Shown here piece after piece: positions 32,665 through 44,955 of a stretch of DNA of 64,000 nucleotides. The translations under genes were made by a program, and so were the position numbers. The first letter of the stretch is position 1, and every line of letters begins with the position of its first letter. Below the pieces are notes generated by a model, which saw only the letters and a list, made by a program, of their open reading frames with translations, made no database searches and was not told the DNA's origin. The DNA comes from Mantis religiosa (lineage: Eukaryota; Arthropoda; Insecta; Mantodea; Mantidae), in NCBI GenBank assembly GCA_030765055.1, contig JAUKNK010000058.1:651001-715000 (forward strand), given 5' to 3'.

Positions 32665-33374
32665 TTAATAGATTATTAATAAATACAGAAAAAACAACAG
32701 CATTAGCTTTTCATCATAAACAAAATACACTTGCCAGTCATCCCTTTATAGGGTTCCAGGGCAAATATATCTCATACACAGATAGTACAGAATTTCTAGG
32801 GGTATGGGTGGATAATAATTTAAAGTGGTCGGCTCACATTCAAAAACTGAGTAAAATAACTTATGCCATCACAGTCATTTCAAAAATCATGGACTTGAAA
32901 TCGGTCATATCTTTATATCATGCATATTTTCAATCTGTTCTTAGCTTTGGAATATTATTTTGGGGTAATTCAACAGGAGCAAAATCTATTTTTAAAATGC
33001 AAAAACGGGCAATTAGGATAATACTACATGTTAATAAAAGAACCAATTGTAGGCCACTATTTAAGGAATTAAATATATTGCCCCTCCCCTGTATTTTCAT
33101 ATATGAAACATTATGCTACATAAAACATAATCTCAGTATGTACACAACAAACTCACAGATACATTCTCATGATACCAGAAGAAAAGATAACCTTCATGTA
33201 ATCACACATAGCACTAGTTCTTTTGAAAAAAGTTTTGTATATACTGGCCTACAGCTTTATAATAAATTACCCAATTATCTGAAGCAAATACCCGCACTGC
33301 ATCGATTTAGAATTTGTCTCAAAAAACTTCTTTCACTCCATTGTTTTTATAGCATAAAAGAATATTATGATTAA
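32665..33374 (+). pseudogene. LINE ORF2 carboxyl domain
   Basis: Continues from the duplicated site: RLLINTEKTTALAFH, TEFLGVWVDNNLKWSAH, YFQSVLSFGILFWGNS, KMQKRAIRIILHV, RPLFKELNILPLP and the end HCFYSIKEYYD. Open to the stop at 33372-33374, which is probably the native stop of ORF2. Confidence 0.85.
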
Positions 33375-33456
33375 TTTGACAATTAATTTTGTTAATGTTA
33401 ATGATGTTAATGTTTTATAGTATAGGTGAATTGTTTGAATATGTTAACTACAAGTG

Positions 33457-33916
<460 letters not shown>

Positions 33917-33917
<1 letters not shown>

Positions 33918-34050
33918 CTGTACATACAGTTGAATTTTCATTCGAAACTTGTGTTGTATATATGTATAATGTATAATTTTTAGTTATAAGTACTTGACGT
34001 GTCCTATATCATGTAATATGATCAAAAGGATGAATAAAAACTAACTAACT
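33917..34050 (+). other. LINE 3' terminus
   Basis: Unique 3' UTR end: TATCATGTAATATGATCAAA can fold weakly (ATCATGTAATATGAT), then GGATGAATAAAAAC and a short CTAACTAACTA run that probably marks the element's end. Confidence 0.5.
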
Positions 34051-34886
34051 ACTGTCTTCATGGCGTCATTTGTTGCTTGTGTTACAGGTTTCTCAACTGC
34101 TAATGGTTACCACATACACAGTTACTCAGGTAATATTAATATCTTTTAAATGCATATTATTTTAACTTTGATGGTAACAGTATCTTGTCTTATGACTTAC
34201 AGACTGATATATGTTGCAAATTTTCCCATTTCAAGTGCCAACAAAGCGTTGTGTTTAGCTGAGTGCTTGAGTAGATAAAGTAAATGACTTAGTCTTTCAG
34301 ATCATAGTGATCCACAGTAAATCACTGGGAACTGAAATTTGTATATTTAATCCATTGCTGATTTGAATGTAAAAGAGTTTATTTTGTTGAATGTCTCTTG
34401 ATGTTTTTATAAGATATATTGTTGTAACTATAGCACTTGGAATTGTTGTAGATCTGAAATCTAGGTGCAATTTCAAACCCAAAATTGTTGCGTGTTTGAG
34501 TTACGTCGCATAGCTTTAAGAAATGTTATTGATCTGATTGAAGGTTGTTTTTGATTGGATGTGTAGGTGTTTGAATGTTTCAGTAGTGTGGTAGTAGCAC
34601 CTTCTCTATCGAGGCATTGCACAAATCTAACATTCAACTTCAATCCATGCAGATGGTATAGCCAGGCGTGGCTCTTGGCAAATTGATTAGGTGACTCGGA
34701 AAATCCGTTAACCTAAATTTGCAGAATCTTTATTACTGTCATATCATCAATGTGACAAGTTTAAAATAGGCTGATGATAGTGTACGAAATCGTCATAGGG
34801 ACGATATTAAGTGGCTGATAAAAAAACAAAAGAAAGGTGCCTCTGCTTACTGCTTCACTTACTAGTTAATTAAAATAAGACTCACC
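34051..34886. other. No gene recognised
   Basis: AT-rich sequence with no supportable ORF, RNA gene or repeat. Confidence 0.4.
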
Positions 34887-37018
34887 TTACTGCTTATAAA
34901 TCAAGTAAATTTTTCTGTTTTTCATCTTCATGAAAGCAACTATAATGTCTTCGTAGAAGGGCTGAGTTTTCATCAGTACAGTGAGTATGTCCTTGTAAAT
35001 GTAAGTAGTAGTCAACGATGTTAATCTGCTATTGCCTAAGCTGTTTCGGAGACACGATTTTATTCTCTTTAGGCATGAAAGATTTTGTTCTGCAGAACAA
35101 CTAGTGGATGGTATTCTAAGATCGAGGCTAAACAGTTTGTATGAATCACTAAATGCGTTATCTTTATTATTATCTGTTAAAGACTTCAGTGATGCTTGAA
35201 GATTAACACATTTATCATCATTTATGCTTACCATTTATTAGGCTTATCTTTACACCCTATCTTGTTAAATTAATTTATGTTCCTTCCGTAGTCTTTCCAA
35301 AAACTGTTTTGGGTATCAGAACTTCATATTATTCAAGCTTTGAAACAGAATAGTTTGGAGTACTGTTGAAATTAAACTGTCAGCAAGCTTTAGAAATTTT
35401 AGATTTTCCATGTCTACAAATCGTTCATTAATTTTGTTCCTTATGTAATGCAGTATTTCATAAAATATGGACTTCAAGTTTTGTTTGTACTGATCTAAGG
35501 ACAGATTTCTCATTTCAGATGGGGCTTTTCTTTAAATGAAGATGATTCAATAAATTGATTAAAAGATTCATTATTTCTCTCTCTGTTTAAAGCATCTATT
35601 GTATTGTGAATGATGTTTGCAGACAATCCTTTATCTAATGATGTCTTCTGCAATACATGGAATAAAATATCAGTCATATCAGGAACGTCTTTAAAAACTA
35701 GAGACAGGAATGCAAATTCATAGCTACTAAACTTATTTATGAATTGCTCAGCCTGACGAATACTTGTTGAATTGTCAGTTTTCATTATATGTTCAAATAC
35801 CCATATCATTCCGTCCCATTCTTCTACTAATACCTTTAAGGTCTAGATACCAAGGACCACCTAGTGTCTGATCCTGTAGGTATACACCTTCCAATCTTGG
35901 TACCAGCAACATAAGACCATTGGCTAGAATAGGTGAAGAAACCTGGTATTCCACTCACGTTTTAAAAAAAATGTGACACCTCTGCATTCTATTACAGCTT
36001 AGTTGTAAAACTAGTTTAAGTCTATGTGCAAAATGGTGAACAAAAGATAGCTCGGGGTGCTATGTCTTTCACCTTCTTTTGGTGACCATTTAAATGCCCA
36101 GCCATAATAGTGGCTGCATCATAGCACGGTCTCAAAAGTTTAGATTATAATGAAGCTCTGATAATTAGTCATCAAGTACATGAAAAAATATGTCTGAAGT
36201 ACGGCCTTCACTAACATCACAGAAGCCCAGAAATCTTTCAACTACATTTCCACATGAATTGACATATTGCAAAATTAAAGAGCATTGTGTTTTTTGTGAT
36301 ATGGCAGTAGTATCATCTACTTGCACTGAGAAAAATTGTGCGTCTTTAATTTCATCATTAAAAGAGCTCCTTATGTAATCGGAGATGCACTTTGTAATTT
36401 CATTTGTATTGCTTTTAAATGCTCTGCAAAAATATTTATTATGCTGAAGTAGTGGTTTTGGAATTCGATGGGGCTTCCCTCTATATATGAATCCAAAATT
36501 TCCTTAAAGTTGTCTTTATTTAAAGAGTCCTCACTTTCATTATATCCACTAAATGCCATTTCTGGTCTACTTAAAAATAAAGCAGCCTTAATGGGATATT
36601 GCATGAAAAGCCTGTTAAGCTTAACATTGCCATTGTATTTTACAATATATAGACATGAGCTTTCCTTAAATGTTCTAAAAATGCTTCATGCTTTCCGAAC
36701 GCGCGGGTAATATTGTTTAAATCCACAATGTCATTGTTGTTGTACATGCCCTTTGAAATGCTAATAAGCAAACAGAATCAGTAATACAGTTTTTGATAAC
36801 AACTACTTCCGCACAGTCATTTATGGTCCTCATACAATAAGTCTTAAATTTGCTGGAGTAGTTTGAAGATGCTCAGCCCCAAGGTTTTTCTAAAGATGCC
36901 ACTTTTGTTGGTCTACCAACATTTACCACATTATGTTTGTAATCATTTTTCCATAAAGAAAAGGATGTTTGAAGAATGGAGCACAACAAGTTGATTGTTG
37001 GATTCATTGTGACTCACT
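34887..37018 (-). pseudogene. hAT-type transposase pseudogene (DUF4371-like)
   Basis: Minus strand, in order: an amino-terminal part near 37018-36610; 36604-36371; AQFFSVQVDDTTAISQKTQ and ERFLGFCDVSEGRTS (about 36330-36190); MAGHLNGHQKKVKDI (about 36100); DTRW near 35850; 35809-35316; and the carboxyl dimerisation segment TSCSAEQNLSCLKRIKSCL (35234-34887). These are landmarks of a widespread hAT branch. Several stops and frameshifts make it dead. No terminal inverted repeats were located. Confidence 0.75.
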
Positions 37019-37059
37019 TAAATAAGAATATTTATGTGTTTCAAATGGGAAGAGTTCTG

Positions 37060-37560
37060 GAGTTTAGCTAATCAGATGTCGTATCTCACTCAGCATTGCC
37101 AGCTTGTTACCCAATTTCATTTATATTTCCCTCTCTCTCTCTCGCAGGCCGCGCCGTGGCTCAGTGGTTAGACCGCTTGGCTCTCACCAAGGTGGCCCGG
37201 GTTCAATCCCAGGTGACCGTAAAGTGAGATTTGTGGTGGACAACACAGCGCTGGGCTGGGTTTTCTCCGGAATCTCCAGTTTCCCCTGCCATCTCAGTTG
37301 ATCCTGCTGATACACTTTTTCTGTGTTTTTAAACGGAAGTACTATTTGTAATAACTCATTAAGGTTTATTGTTACTGTTCTATACATACCTTCTCTGTTA
37401 AGCTACCTTGCATCTCGGTGTGAATACAGCAAGGGGAATGTACGCAATCTGCACAGACTGGCAAATAGCTTACAACTGTTCCAAAAAGTATATTACTCTT
37501 CTACAGTAAAATGGAACATTGGCTTTCTGTAACTGGATCTTCTTTTCGAGAACCAAGAAA
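37060..37560 (-). pseudogene. Fragment of the Tc1/mariner-type transposase, SINE-split
   Basis: Minus-strand ORF 37387-37184 begins with NLNELLQIVLPFKNTEKVYQ, matching SELFQRVLPFKNTAKMYQLD of the transposase at 24.7-26.1 kb at both protein and DNA level. The match stops at the SINE (37297) and appears to resume on its other side (GAAATTGGGTAACAAG on the minus strand near 37120). Confidence 0.65.
37148..37297 (+). mobile_element. tRNA-derived SINE (family 1), second copy
   Basis: GGCCGCGCCGTGGCTCAGTG with A box TGGCTCAGTGGTTAGA and B box GGGTTCAATCC, then AGATTTGTGGTGGACAACA and GGTTTTCTCCGG, in the same order as 15931-15688. It is shorter at the 3' side, ending near CTGCCATCTCAG. A CT-rich run precedes it. 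No clear duplication was found. Confidence 0.8.
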
Positions 37561-38080
37561 ATTTTTTTGAGATACATTAGTGTGACTGTTGTATCTAATT
37601 GTTAACTCCATTTCGCACTTATACTTTATTTTAAGCTTAATAAAGTTGATAGTTTATTGCTTCAAAGCAAATTTGAACTTTTTGAATGTGTTATTGACAA
37701 TGTCACTTAATTGCCGATGTCACTTTTCTGATATAGGTACAGTAGTATCATGTGCAAAGAGTAGATCTGTTGGCTCCTTACTGAAATTAAATATGAAACC
37801 ATTTATAGCTGTTGAAACATAACAATGGCTCAAATATAAATACATGAGACAACTTTCATAATAATGCTAGATTTCAAATCATATCTAATTTATTGTGGTT
37901 TCCTGGAGGATAATAAATATTTATATTAGTTAATAGAGATCTCATTAAAACCATAAAGTTCTAACTATTGAGGAAGAGGTTGTCAAATACCATAGCTAAA
38001 TCACAGAATGTTTGTAATGGTAGTTCTTTTTTATCCAAGGCTTTTACTAATTCTAGATATGAGTTTGTTATTGCTTGTTT
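37561..38080 (-). pseudogene. Old LINE RT relic
   Basis: The minus strand reads LVKALDKKELPLQTFCDLAMVFDNL, resembling the first-aspartate block (FLDLSKAFD). After several stops comes DLLFAHDTTVPISEK, corresponding to LFADDT with the first Asp changed to His, then LSDIVNNTFKKF. Heavily mutated, and therefore old. Positions of the ends are approximate. Confidence 0.55.
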
Positions 38081-38282
38081 GCGGTGCATTTGTACATTGT
38101 AACGTTCTAGTTAGTGATATTTATATAGATGTATATAGTCATATTTCTCATAATGGATCAACTTTCTGGGAAATATATTTATTTACATTGAAATATTGAA
38201 GGTTGTCTCTTGGTTTCAACACCAGTTGATTGTAAAACTTTACATATTTTATGGTATACATAAAGTGTTTCTTTGTTTACAG

Positions 38283-39180
38283 ACTTGTTATCGAAATGAA
38301 GACAAGGAGTAAATCTGCACTTGTGGTCAAAGATTGCGACAACACAGTCAAAACAGAAATTGACCCAGAGTCTCCAATTTCCAAACATCTTTTACGAGAG
38401 ATTAAGACTGAAACTGTTCCATGTAGCAGTGACAGTGAGATAGATAGCAAACCAGAAATTAGCTCACAGAATGACAAAGAATGTTTTACCAAAGATCTGC
38501 TACTAGAGATTAAGACTGAAACTGTTCCATGTAGCAGTAACAGTGAGATAGATAGCAAACCAGAAATTAGCTCACAGAATAACAAAGAATGTTTTACCAA
38601 AGATCTGCTACTAGAGATTAAGACTGAAACTGTTCCATGTAGCAGTAACAGTGAGATAGAGAGCAAACCAGAAATTAGCTCACAGAATGACAAAGAATGC
38701 TTTACCAAAGATCTTCTACTAGAGATTAAGACTGAAACTGTTCCATGTAGCAGTAACAGTGAGATAGAGAGCAAACCAGAAATTAGCTCACAGAATAACA
38801 AAGAATGTTTTACCAAAGATCTTCTACTAGAGATTAAGACTGAAACTGTTCCATGTAGCAGTAACAGTGAGATAGAGAGCAAACCAGAAATTAGCTCACA
38901 GAATGACAAAGAATGCTTTACCAAAGAACTGCTACTAGAGATTAAGACTGAAACTGTTCCAGGCAGCAACAACTGGAAAAGACATAGAAAAAAACAAAGC
39001 CGGAAAAAGACTCTGCATGCAGAGTTTGGTTCACAGGACAAGAGAGGAGCTCTTGCAAAGGAAACTCTCATGAAGGATGACAAATATATTAGTAATCAAG
39101 AAATGGAAGACCAAATAGACATCAAGGAAGAACCCTTGTCTCTGGAACCTGAGAATTCAACTGTGCCAGTTTACATTATG
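38283..39180 (+). CDS. Amino-terminal exon of a zinc-finger-type gene, with SUMO-motif repeats
   Basis: Acceptor TTGTTTACAG ends at 38282, ATG at 38296, donor GTAAGA at 39181, leaving 295 codons in phase 0. The protein opens KTRSKSALVVKDCDNTVKTE. It then has five near-identical 36-residue units (108 bp each) containing LLLEIKTETVPCSS, and ends DIKEEPLSLEPENS. No enzyme or zinc-finger domain is present. Such acidic exons with IKEEP motifs precede C2H2 arrays in insect zinc-finger genes (known pattern). A finger exon lies downstream at 53.28 kb. The role as the first coding exon of a nuclear DNA-binding protein is inferred. Confidence 0.7.
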
Positions 39181-39634
39181 GTAAGATTTGTAGATATGTA
39201 CTACAATAACATTTTTATTTAACAAAGAAATTTAATACAAAATGCTTTTAATAGGAAAACTGAGTGACAGCATGTGTTGGAGAATTAGGAATACTGCATA
39301 GATTCACTCGAAAATGTTAAGCCAGTCTTTAGCATCTCATGTTTTGCATTGTTACCAGTGTATTCCTGTTATCTCTTTATCATATAACTTGGCAACAGTA
39401 CATTCTGTGTCATGTTCAAGGCATTTTAGCTGTCATCTCTCTAATGTCACCCGAAAGTTCAGAGATGTCCTGTATATCATTATGTACACGTATGTAAAAA
39501 AAATGGACTCAGGCATTTCTATACTTTGGGGTTTTCCAATTTTCTGCATTTTAAATACAACACAGTGTCTATGTTTAGGTATGTTCAGATGTGATTCTGT
39601 TATTGAGAACACTTGTAGCCTGATAGTCATTTGT
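39181..39634 (+). other. Probable intron start, no other gene
   Basis: Sequence after the canonical donor. A plus-strand ORF at 39314-39643 has no recognisable domain and is likely chance. Confidence 0.4.
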
Positions 39635-40265
39635 TTAGTTTAGTTTATTGTCAGTCATACAATATACACAGTTGGTGTTATTGAAGATCACGTCAGAAGC
39701 AAGTATAATGGATAAGATACAAATAATTATAATGATATAATTAGTGGTACTAGACACATCAATATTAATAATTGGTAATTAGTAATTATGATAAAATAGG
39801 AATGAGAATTTAAAATAATGCCTACAAAACCAGGTGTAAGTTATACAGTACCTATTATTGAATACAAATAATTGTTGTGAATCATTGATAACAAAACAGC
39901 CGGTTAACAAAGAAGGAAAGTACAAAAGTAGGATACTTCTAAATTTATGCAAGTTATAACAAAAATGACACTTTAAATGTGTAGCATAACTAACACATAA
40001 ATCTTTGTTAATGTGTTTAAGACTAATTAGTACTCTTGTTTAAAAATTCCTGTGAAGTGTAAAAGCAGTGTTGTAGTAGATATTTCTTGAGTCCTTTCTT
40101 AAACAATTTCATATCAGATAATCCCTTTAGATCTGTTGGTAGTACATTAAAATATTTAGAACCTGCATTAATTTTATATTTGTTATATATACACATATTA
40201 ATTATTCTGTTACAGGAAGGGGACTTTCCTGCAGTAACATCCTCAAGGTAAGACCTCACAGTTTA
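39635..40265 (-). pseudogene. LINE 3' fragment (RT carboxyl end and 3' UTR)
   Basis: Minus-strand ORF 40259-40023 holds YFNVLPTDLKGLSD, LFKKGLKKYLLQHCFYTSQEFLN, the terminal block of CR1/Jockey-group ORF2. About 390 bp of 3' UTR follow to near 39635. Everything upstream is missing: a strongly 5'-truncated insertion. Confidence 0.75.
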
Positions 40266-40937
40266 ATTACAAGTATTGCGCGTTTTCTGTTGTTTACTGT
40301 TGTTCTTATATAACTGTGACATTTATGTGTTACTGCATGTCTTGTTAAGCTCTTGAACTGATACAAATGGATGTACGATAGACCTTACTCAAAGCAGGAT
40401 CATACGGGAACAAAGCAAATTTAGAAATTGTACAAGTTACCAGATTACACAAAATGCAATAGATTATGTATATTTTATCCATTATCATGCATCATAAATA
40501 TGCAGCATGTTTCAAATTCTACCAAAGAACTTTAAGTAATCATAGAAAGACATTAAGAGAACAGTTACAGATAGGACACTCAATAAGCCAAAGTAAATTT
40601 GGTCCAGTGTGCCATTTGTACCATATCAGTGGTATATGTATGTATTTGTTACACTCCAGTAAGTGTACATGTGTGGCTCAAGCATTTTGTAATAAATAAT
40701 AGAAGAAAGTTTCATCTTTCTTCTTTTAAAGTATTGAACCAATAGCTATAAAGGTGCCAGATCAGTTTTCTGCGTAGGCTTGTGATTTCAATTATAATTT
40801 CTTTAGTACATTGGTATCTTTATTCCATCTTCAAAGAAACACAAATGTATCAGGGGAAGTTTTTAGTCATGCATGTTGAGAGGAACACAAAATTAAAACC
40901 TTCCTTTACTCAATTTAGATTCATTGTAGTAAACTGA
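40266..40937. other. No gene recognised
   Basis: AT-rich putative intron sequence. The plus-strand ORF at 40466-40699 has no recognisable domain. Confidence 0.35.
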
Positions 40938-41230
40938 ATGCAGTGTTTTGTTACATTTGAAGTAACATTGCTGTAATGGCATAACCAACTCTCTGTGTTG
41001 ACCAGCGTGCTGTGCCTTGCAGACATTAACGGATATATTGAGGTATTTACTACTCTTACATAACATTGCTGTAATGTAATAACCAACTCTCTGTGTTGAC
41101 CAGCTTACTGTGTCTTGTAGACCTGAACGGATACATTGAGGTATTTACTTACTGTTACTTGACCACAATTCAGAGCAGAACAAATGTTGTGGCACAGGAC
41201 TGGGCACTTGCAATGTTTTGGAAAGTTAAA
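40938..41230 (+). repeat. Two tandem diverged copies of an unidentified repeat
   Basis: Two copies, near 40938-41056 and 41057-41230, share TAACATTGCTGTAATG, AACCAACTCTCTGTGTTGAC and TTGAGGTATTTAC. A third, more diverged copy lies at 41808-41990. I do not recognise the family and see no coding capacity. Confidence 0.6.
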
Positions 41231-41504
41231 AAGAAGTAGATAAGAAAAGGAAGATTGACAATGAAAAAGTACTGGGACAACAAGGTGAGGCAGATAGGAA
41301 ACTACATTAGATGGCAGAGTGGATGCTATGCTATTATTAGATCTAAATGTTAATTAAATTGTTATGTCACACCAGCAGTGTGTAGGCCCAGTTCTGGATA
41401 GGTTGAGTCAGACTGAAAGATAATAGTGGTTGACTATGAAGACTGGAGTTAGGTTCTTACATGTTGTAAGTCACCATTAAGGAGTTGTCGTAAGTGTATA
41501 TGAG

Positions 41505-41680
41505 AATTTCCTAGTGGGTTACCAGGATAATTTGAGTAAGTTGGAGAATTAATGTCATATTGGCATTAATGTCACAGCTCAATAGAACAACTGACGCAGA
41601 CTGGGAGTTCTATGTTCAAATCTTGCCTATGACATTGAATTTCTCAGTCTGACTCAGTCTGTCCAACTTCTCTCCTTTCA
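41505..41680 (+). repeat. Diverged tRNA-like SINE
   Basis: Resembles the plus-strand form of the 20.6-21.7 kb unit: an AGTTGGAGAATTAATGTCA block, CACAGCTCAATAGAAC (A-box-like), TATGTTCAAATCTTGCC (B-box-like), then CATTGAATTTCTCAGTCTGA. Many differences, so an old copy. Confidence 0.4.
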
Positions 41681-41807
41681 TATCTTTATTTCTTCCTGAA
41701 AGGAACAAGAATGTAATATGAGAACCTGTCAGCTCTGCTTGTTGAGGTAAACCTGTATTGAAAGCTTCCTTCTTTCGCTATTAATAGGTAAGAGCAAAGA
41801 CAATGAG

Positions 41808-41990
41808 TGCAGTGTTTCGTCACACTTGAAGTACCACTGCTGTAATAGAGTAACCAAATCTTTGTAAAGTATAGTTGATCACTTTGCTGTGGCCATTAAC
41901 TGATAATGGAGTTGTTTACTTGCTCTTTCTTCACCACAATCTAGAGCTGTACAAAGGTTACAGTATGGGGCCGTACACTTGCAGATTTAT
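41808..41990 (+). repeat. Third copy of the unidentified repeat
   Basis: Shares CACTTGAAGTA, CTGCTGTAATAGAGTAACCAA and the later TTCACCACAATC and GTACACTTGCAG with the copy at 41057-41230. Confidence 0.5.
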
Positions 41991-42597
41991 TTAAAATGAT
42001 AATTGTGGATAGATTCATCATTTGTAGCCCCTTTCCATTTATCTCTGAGTTTTATGTATCACTAATTTTAAAACATTATCTACCAATTTAAATGATACAG
42101 TGTTGGTAGTTATTAATGTTGTCGTGAAGCAAAATCTGAATGTTCTTCCTTTATTACGTGAAAGTAAAATTTTATTTCACCCAAAACTCATTATTTATAT
42201 TTCACTAGAAATATATGTTTTGATCTCCTGGACCTTAAAGGGACCACTTAGAAAAATAATTCTTTTACGAGTTGACAGTTAATGAACAGAAGACAGAAAA
42301 GTCCAATGAACATCAACCGTTATGTGTGTGGCTGGCTAACCCTCAGGATTTAATAAAACATTGTTCTATTTCAGAGCTTTTAGAGTCAGGATCTTCTTAA
42401 CTTGAGATTTTAACATGCAGCCAGTGATTATGCTCTTTACAAATATTTCCGGCTCCAGTCTCTGTGTATGTATATCTTTTTATTTTTGTTCCTGCCATTC
42501 TCTAATATAACTGATAGAGCTGATGACAGCAAAACCCAAAATAAATTCACTAAAATTCCCAACTTAATATTCTACGGTGACAGTCAACTTCTACAGC
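41991..42597. other. No gene recognised
   Basis: AT-rich putative intron sequence with no supportable ORF, RNA gene or repeat. Confidence 0.35.
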
Positions 42598-42650
42598 AAA
42601 GGAATTAAGTGTGAGTTATCCCATTTGAGCGTTTTTGTTGTTTGCCGTGA
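42598..42650 (+). repeat. Direct repeat flanking the satellite-bearing interval, left copy
   Basis: AAGGAATTAAGTGTGA, then TTTTTGTTGTTTGCCG. A similar phrase occurs at 52027-52077. It could be a terminal repeat of an element that carries the minisatellite. Only about 50 bp are clearly shared. Confidence 0.4.
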
Positions 42651-43109
42651 GAGGAGCGGAAGATTAACATACTAGAAGATCTTATAGTTGAGATACGAGA
42701 CCGGAAGTGCAAGCCTTATTGTTGATGTGTTCCCTAACCTTCAATTAAAGCATATTCACAAGATTCTACTTCTCCATTCCTCCAGTTGTGAACTTTTCGG
42801 TTTTCAGTAGTTTAAATGAATCAGTGAATCTGAACAGCTTAAATGTAAAGATTTAGTTGTCTGAGAATCGACAAGTAGTGTCAGTCTACAAACACTAGGT
42901 TTAGTGAGCGTTGAGAAGCAACAAGCAGCGCGAGTATGAGTTGTAACAGAGGCACAAAATAGGCTGTGTTACGGAAAAAATATGTCTTTTTGTTGTATTT
43001 GAAAAAAGTGTAACTTAGCACTGAGCTAACGATACTAGAGTTAAAGTAGTACAACCTCTTGCTGTCCTTTTACTCATACTAGTGTATAGAAGTGGGGTAA
43101 GGAGCCGCA

Positions 43110-43286
43110 ATGGAGCAAAGGCTTCATACCTTATTAGCTGAAATGGACGAAATGAAATCCGGCATGGAGAGAATGACAAACGAAATCTCTGCAGTGAAAT
43201 CTGAAATGGACAAATTGCGATGGCAAATGAAATTCCGCGCGAGAAAAATGGAAGATGAAATGGAGACAAATATAAGAGGGAAATGA
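43110..43286 (+). CDS. Short coiled-coil ORF upstream of the minisatellite
   Basis: From ATG 43110 the plus strand encodes 58 residues with Met/Glu/Lys heptads (LAEMDEMKSGMERMTNEISA), then a TGA. Similar Met-Glu-Lys coils begin the gag proteins of some LTR elements, so it may be the start of a broken gag. No downstream gag core is visible before the minisatellite. It could also be chance. Confidence 0.3.
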   Translation: MEQRLHTLLAEMDEMKSGMERMTNEISAVKSEMDKLRWQMKFRARKMEDEMETNIRGK

Positions 43287-43649
43287 AAACCAACGAGGAC
43301 AGGAGTGAATCTAAAATGAAAGAAATTACGACAGAAATGGAAAAGTAAATCAAATCCGGCGCAGAGGGAATGGAGAAGATGAAAACTAAATGCAACTGCG
43401 AGAAGGCATGGACCAAAGTTGACAAAAACTTGTTGCCAAGAAGAACATGATATCACTTGGTACAAAAGATGAATATCTCGGCCAAGAGCCTGTCATGTCG
43501 CGGAACCTGGGAGTACGCCTTAGCATCCTGAAAGGCGAAGTTAAGGAAAGCCTCGAGGAGAGAGCAACTCAGGGCTGAGGTCAACTACTCCCACCTTGAA
43601 TATCCAGAGAATTGGATATATTGGTAACAAAGGAACACCTGAATTATGT
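43287..43649. other. No gene recognised
   Basis: Moderately GC-rich sequence linking the coiled-coil ORF to the minisatellite. Out-of-frame Glu/Lys-rich stretches suggest decayed coding sequence, but no domain can be named. Confidence 0.35.
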
Positions 43650-44506
43650 CGGCCAGAACGTGTTGGAGAAGGAGCTATCTACAACACATGAAGAACTGTT
43701 AACGACCAGGTGAACAAGCCGGGAGAAAAGGAATATGTGTCGGCGAGAACGTGTTGGGGAAGCAGCCACCTAGAAAACATGACAAAATGTCAACGACCAA
43801 GTGAACAAGCTGGGAGGAAAGGAGTAATTGTTGCCAAGAACGTGTTGGAGAAGAGGCTACATAGAACACGTGAAGAACTGTCATCAACCAAGTGAACAAG
43901 CCGGGAGGAAAGGAGTAATTGCTGGCGATGTGTTGCGGAAGAGACTACTTAGAAGACGTGAAGAACTGTCAACGGACAAGTGAACCAGCCAGGAGAACAG
44001 GAGTAAGGGTCAGCCTGAACGTGTTAGGGAAGAGACTACCTAGAAGACATGAAGAATTGTCAACGAGCAAGTTCACAAGCCTGGGAAAAGGGACAAAGGG
44101 AGTAAGTGTTGACAAAAACGTGTTGGACAATTGGCTACCTAGAACATGCGAAGAACTACAAATGGCAAGTAAAGATGCGGGGAGGAAAGGAGTAAATGTT
44201 GGCTGGAACGGTTGAGGGTTGACACGTGAAGAACTGTCAAAGACCAAGTGAACAGGCCGGGAGAAAGGGAGTAAGCGTTGGCGGGAACGTTTTGGGGAAT
44301 AGGCTACCTAGAACACGTGAAGAACTCAATGAGCAAGTGAACAAGCCGGGAGGAAAGGAGTAAGTATTGGCGAGAACGTGTTTGGGAAGTGGCTACCTAG
44401 AACAGATGAAGAACTGTCAACGACCAAGTAAACGAGACGGGAGCAAAGGAGTAGGGGTCGGCGAGAACATGTTGGAGAAGCAGCTACCTGGAACATGTGA
44501 AGAATT
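43650..44506 (+). repeat. Minisatellite block 1, left part (91-92 bp unit)
   Basis: Tandem degenerate units built on GGCGAGAACGTGTTGGGGAA, GGCTACCTAGAACACGTG, AAGAACTGTCAACG and CAAGTGAACAAGCCGGGAGG. Unit starts at 43657, 43748 and 43839 give a 91-bp period. Apparent ORFs across it are products of the repeat. It is interrupted at 44507 by the inverted PLE pair. Confidence 0.85.
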
Positions 44507-44585
44507 TAAGTTTGAATTTATGAGTCACTATGTTTACACTCAGTCTTCACTTACTTGTTGTTGTATAATTGAAACATTTTCAAGA

Positions 44586-44955
44586 TCATTCGATCTCATC
44601 ATCAGCTGTTTGGTGACTAAATGAACCTCCCTCTTCTTCCACTGCTACGGAGCTATGATCACTCTGCCATCTGGTGTTAGTGGCACTAAGTTTTAATACT
44701 TCATTTAATGCCGGGATTTCAAAATTTATAACTTTATCACGGTTTTTGTTTATGAAAATTTTTTCCCAAATATCCAATTCTATGGGTGTACCTAAAGATT
44801 TTAACAGTTTAATGTTGTGGCCAATGTTGTGGTTTTCTGTCCAAAAATGGTGTGAAACTGCAGATTTTTCGGTTTGTTTCAACTTAATGTTCTTCGGGTG
44901 TTCTTTTTGCCTGGTTAACATGTTTCTCTTAGTTTTTCCTATGTAGCTTTTTTCA
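44586..44955 (-). pseudogene. PLE GIY-YIG carboxyl fragment (left arm)
   Basis: Minus-strand ORF with KEHPKNIKLKQTEKSAVSHH, FWTENHNIGHN and LDIWEKIFINKNRDKVINFE, the carboxyl part of the GIY-YIG domain and tail of Penelope proteins. The RT and the GIY-YIG signature itself are missing. Confidence 0.75.

Noticed and set aside
38277..39083. 268-codon minus-strand ORF with Leu/Ser repeats
   Set aside because: Antisense shadow of the IKTE repeat exon, which has splice signals and codon-level repeats on the plus strand.
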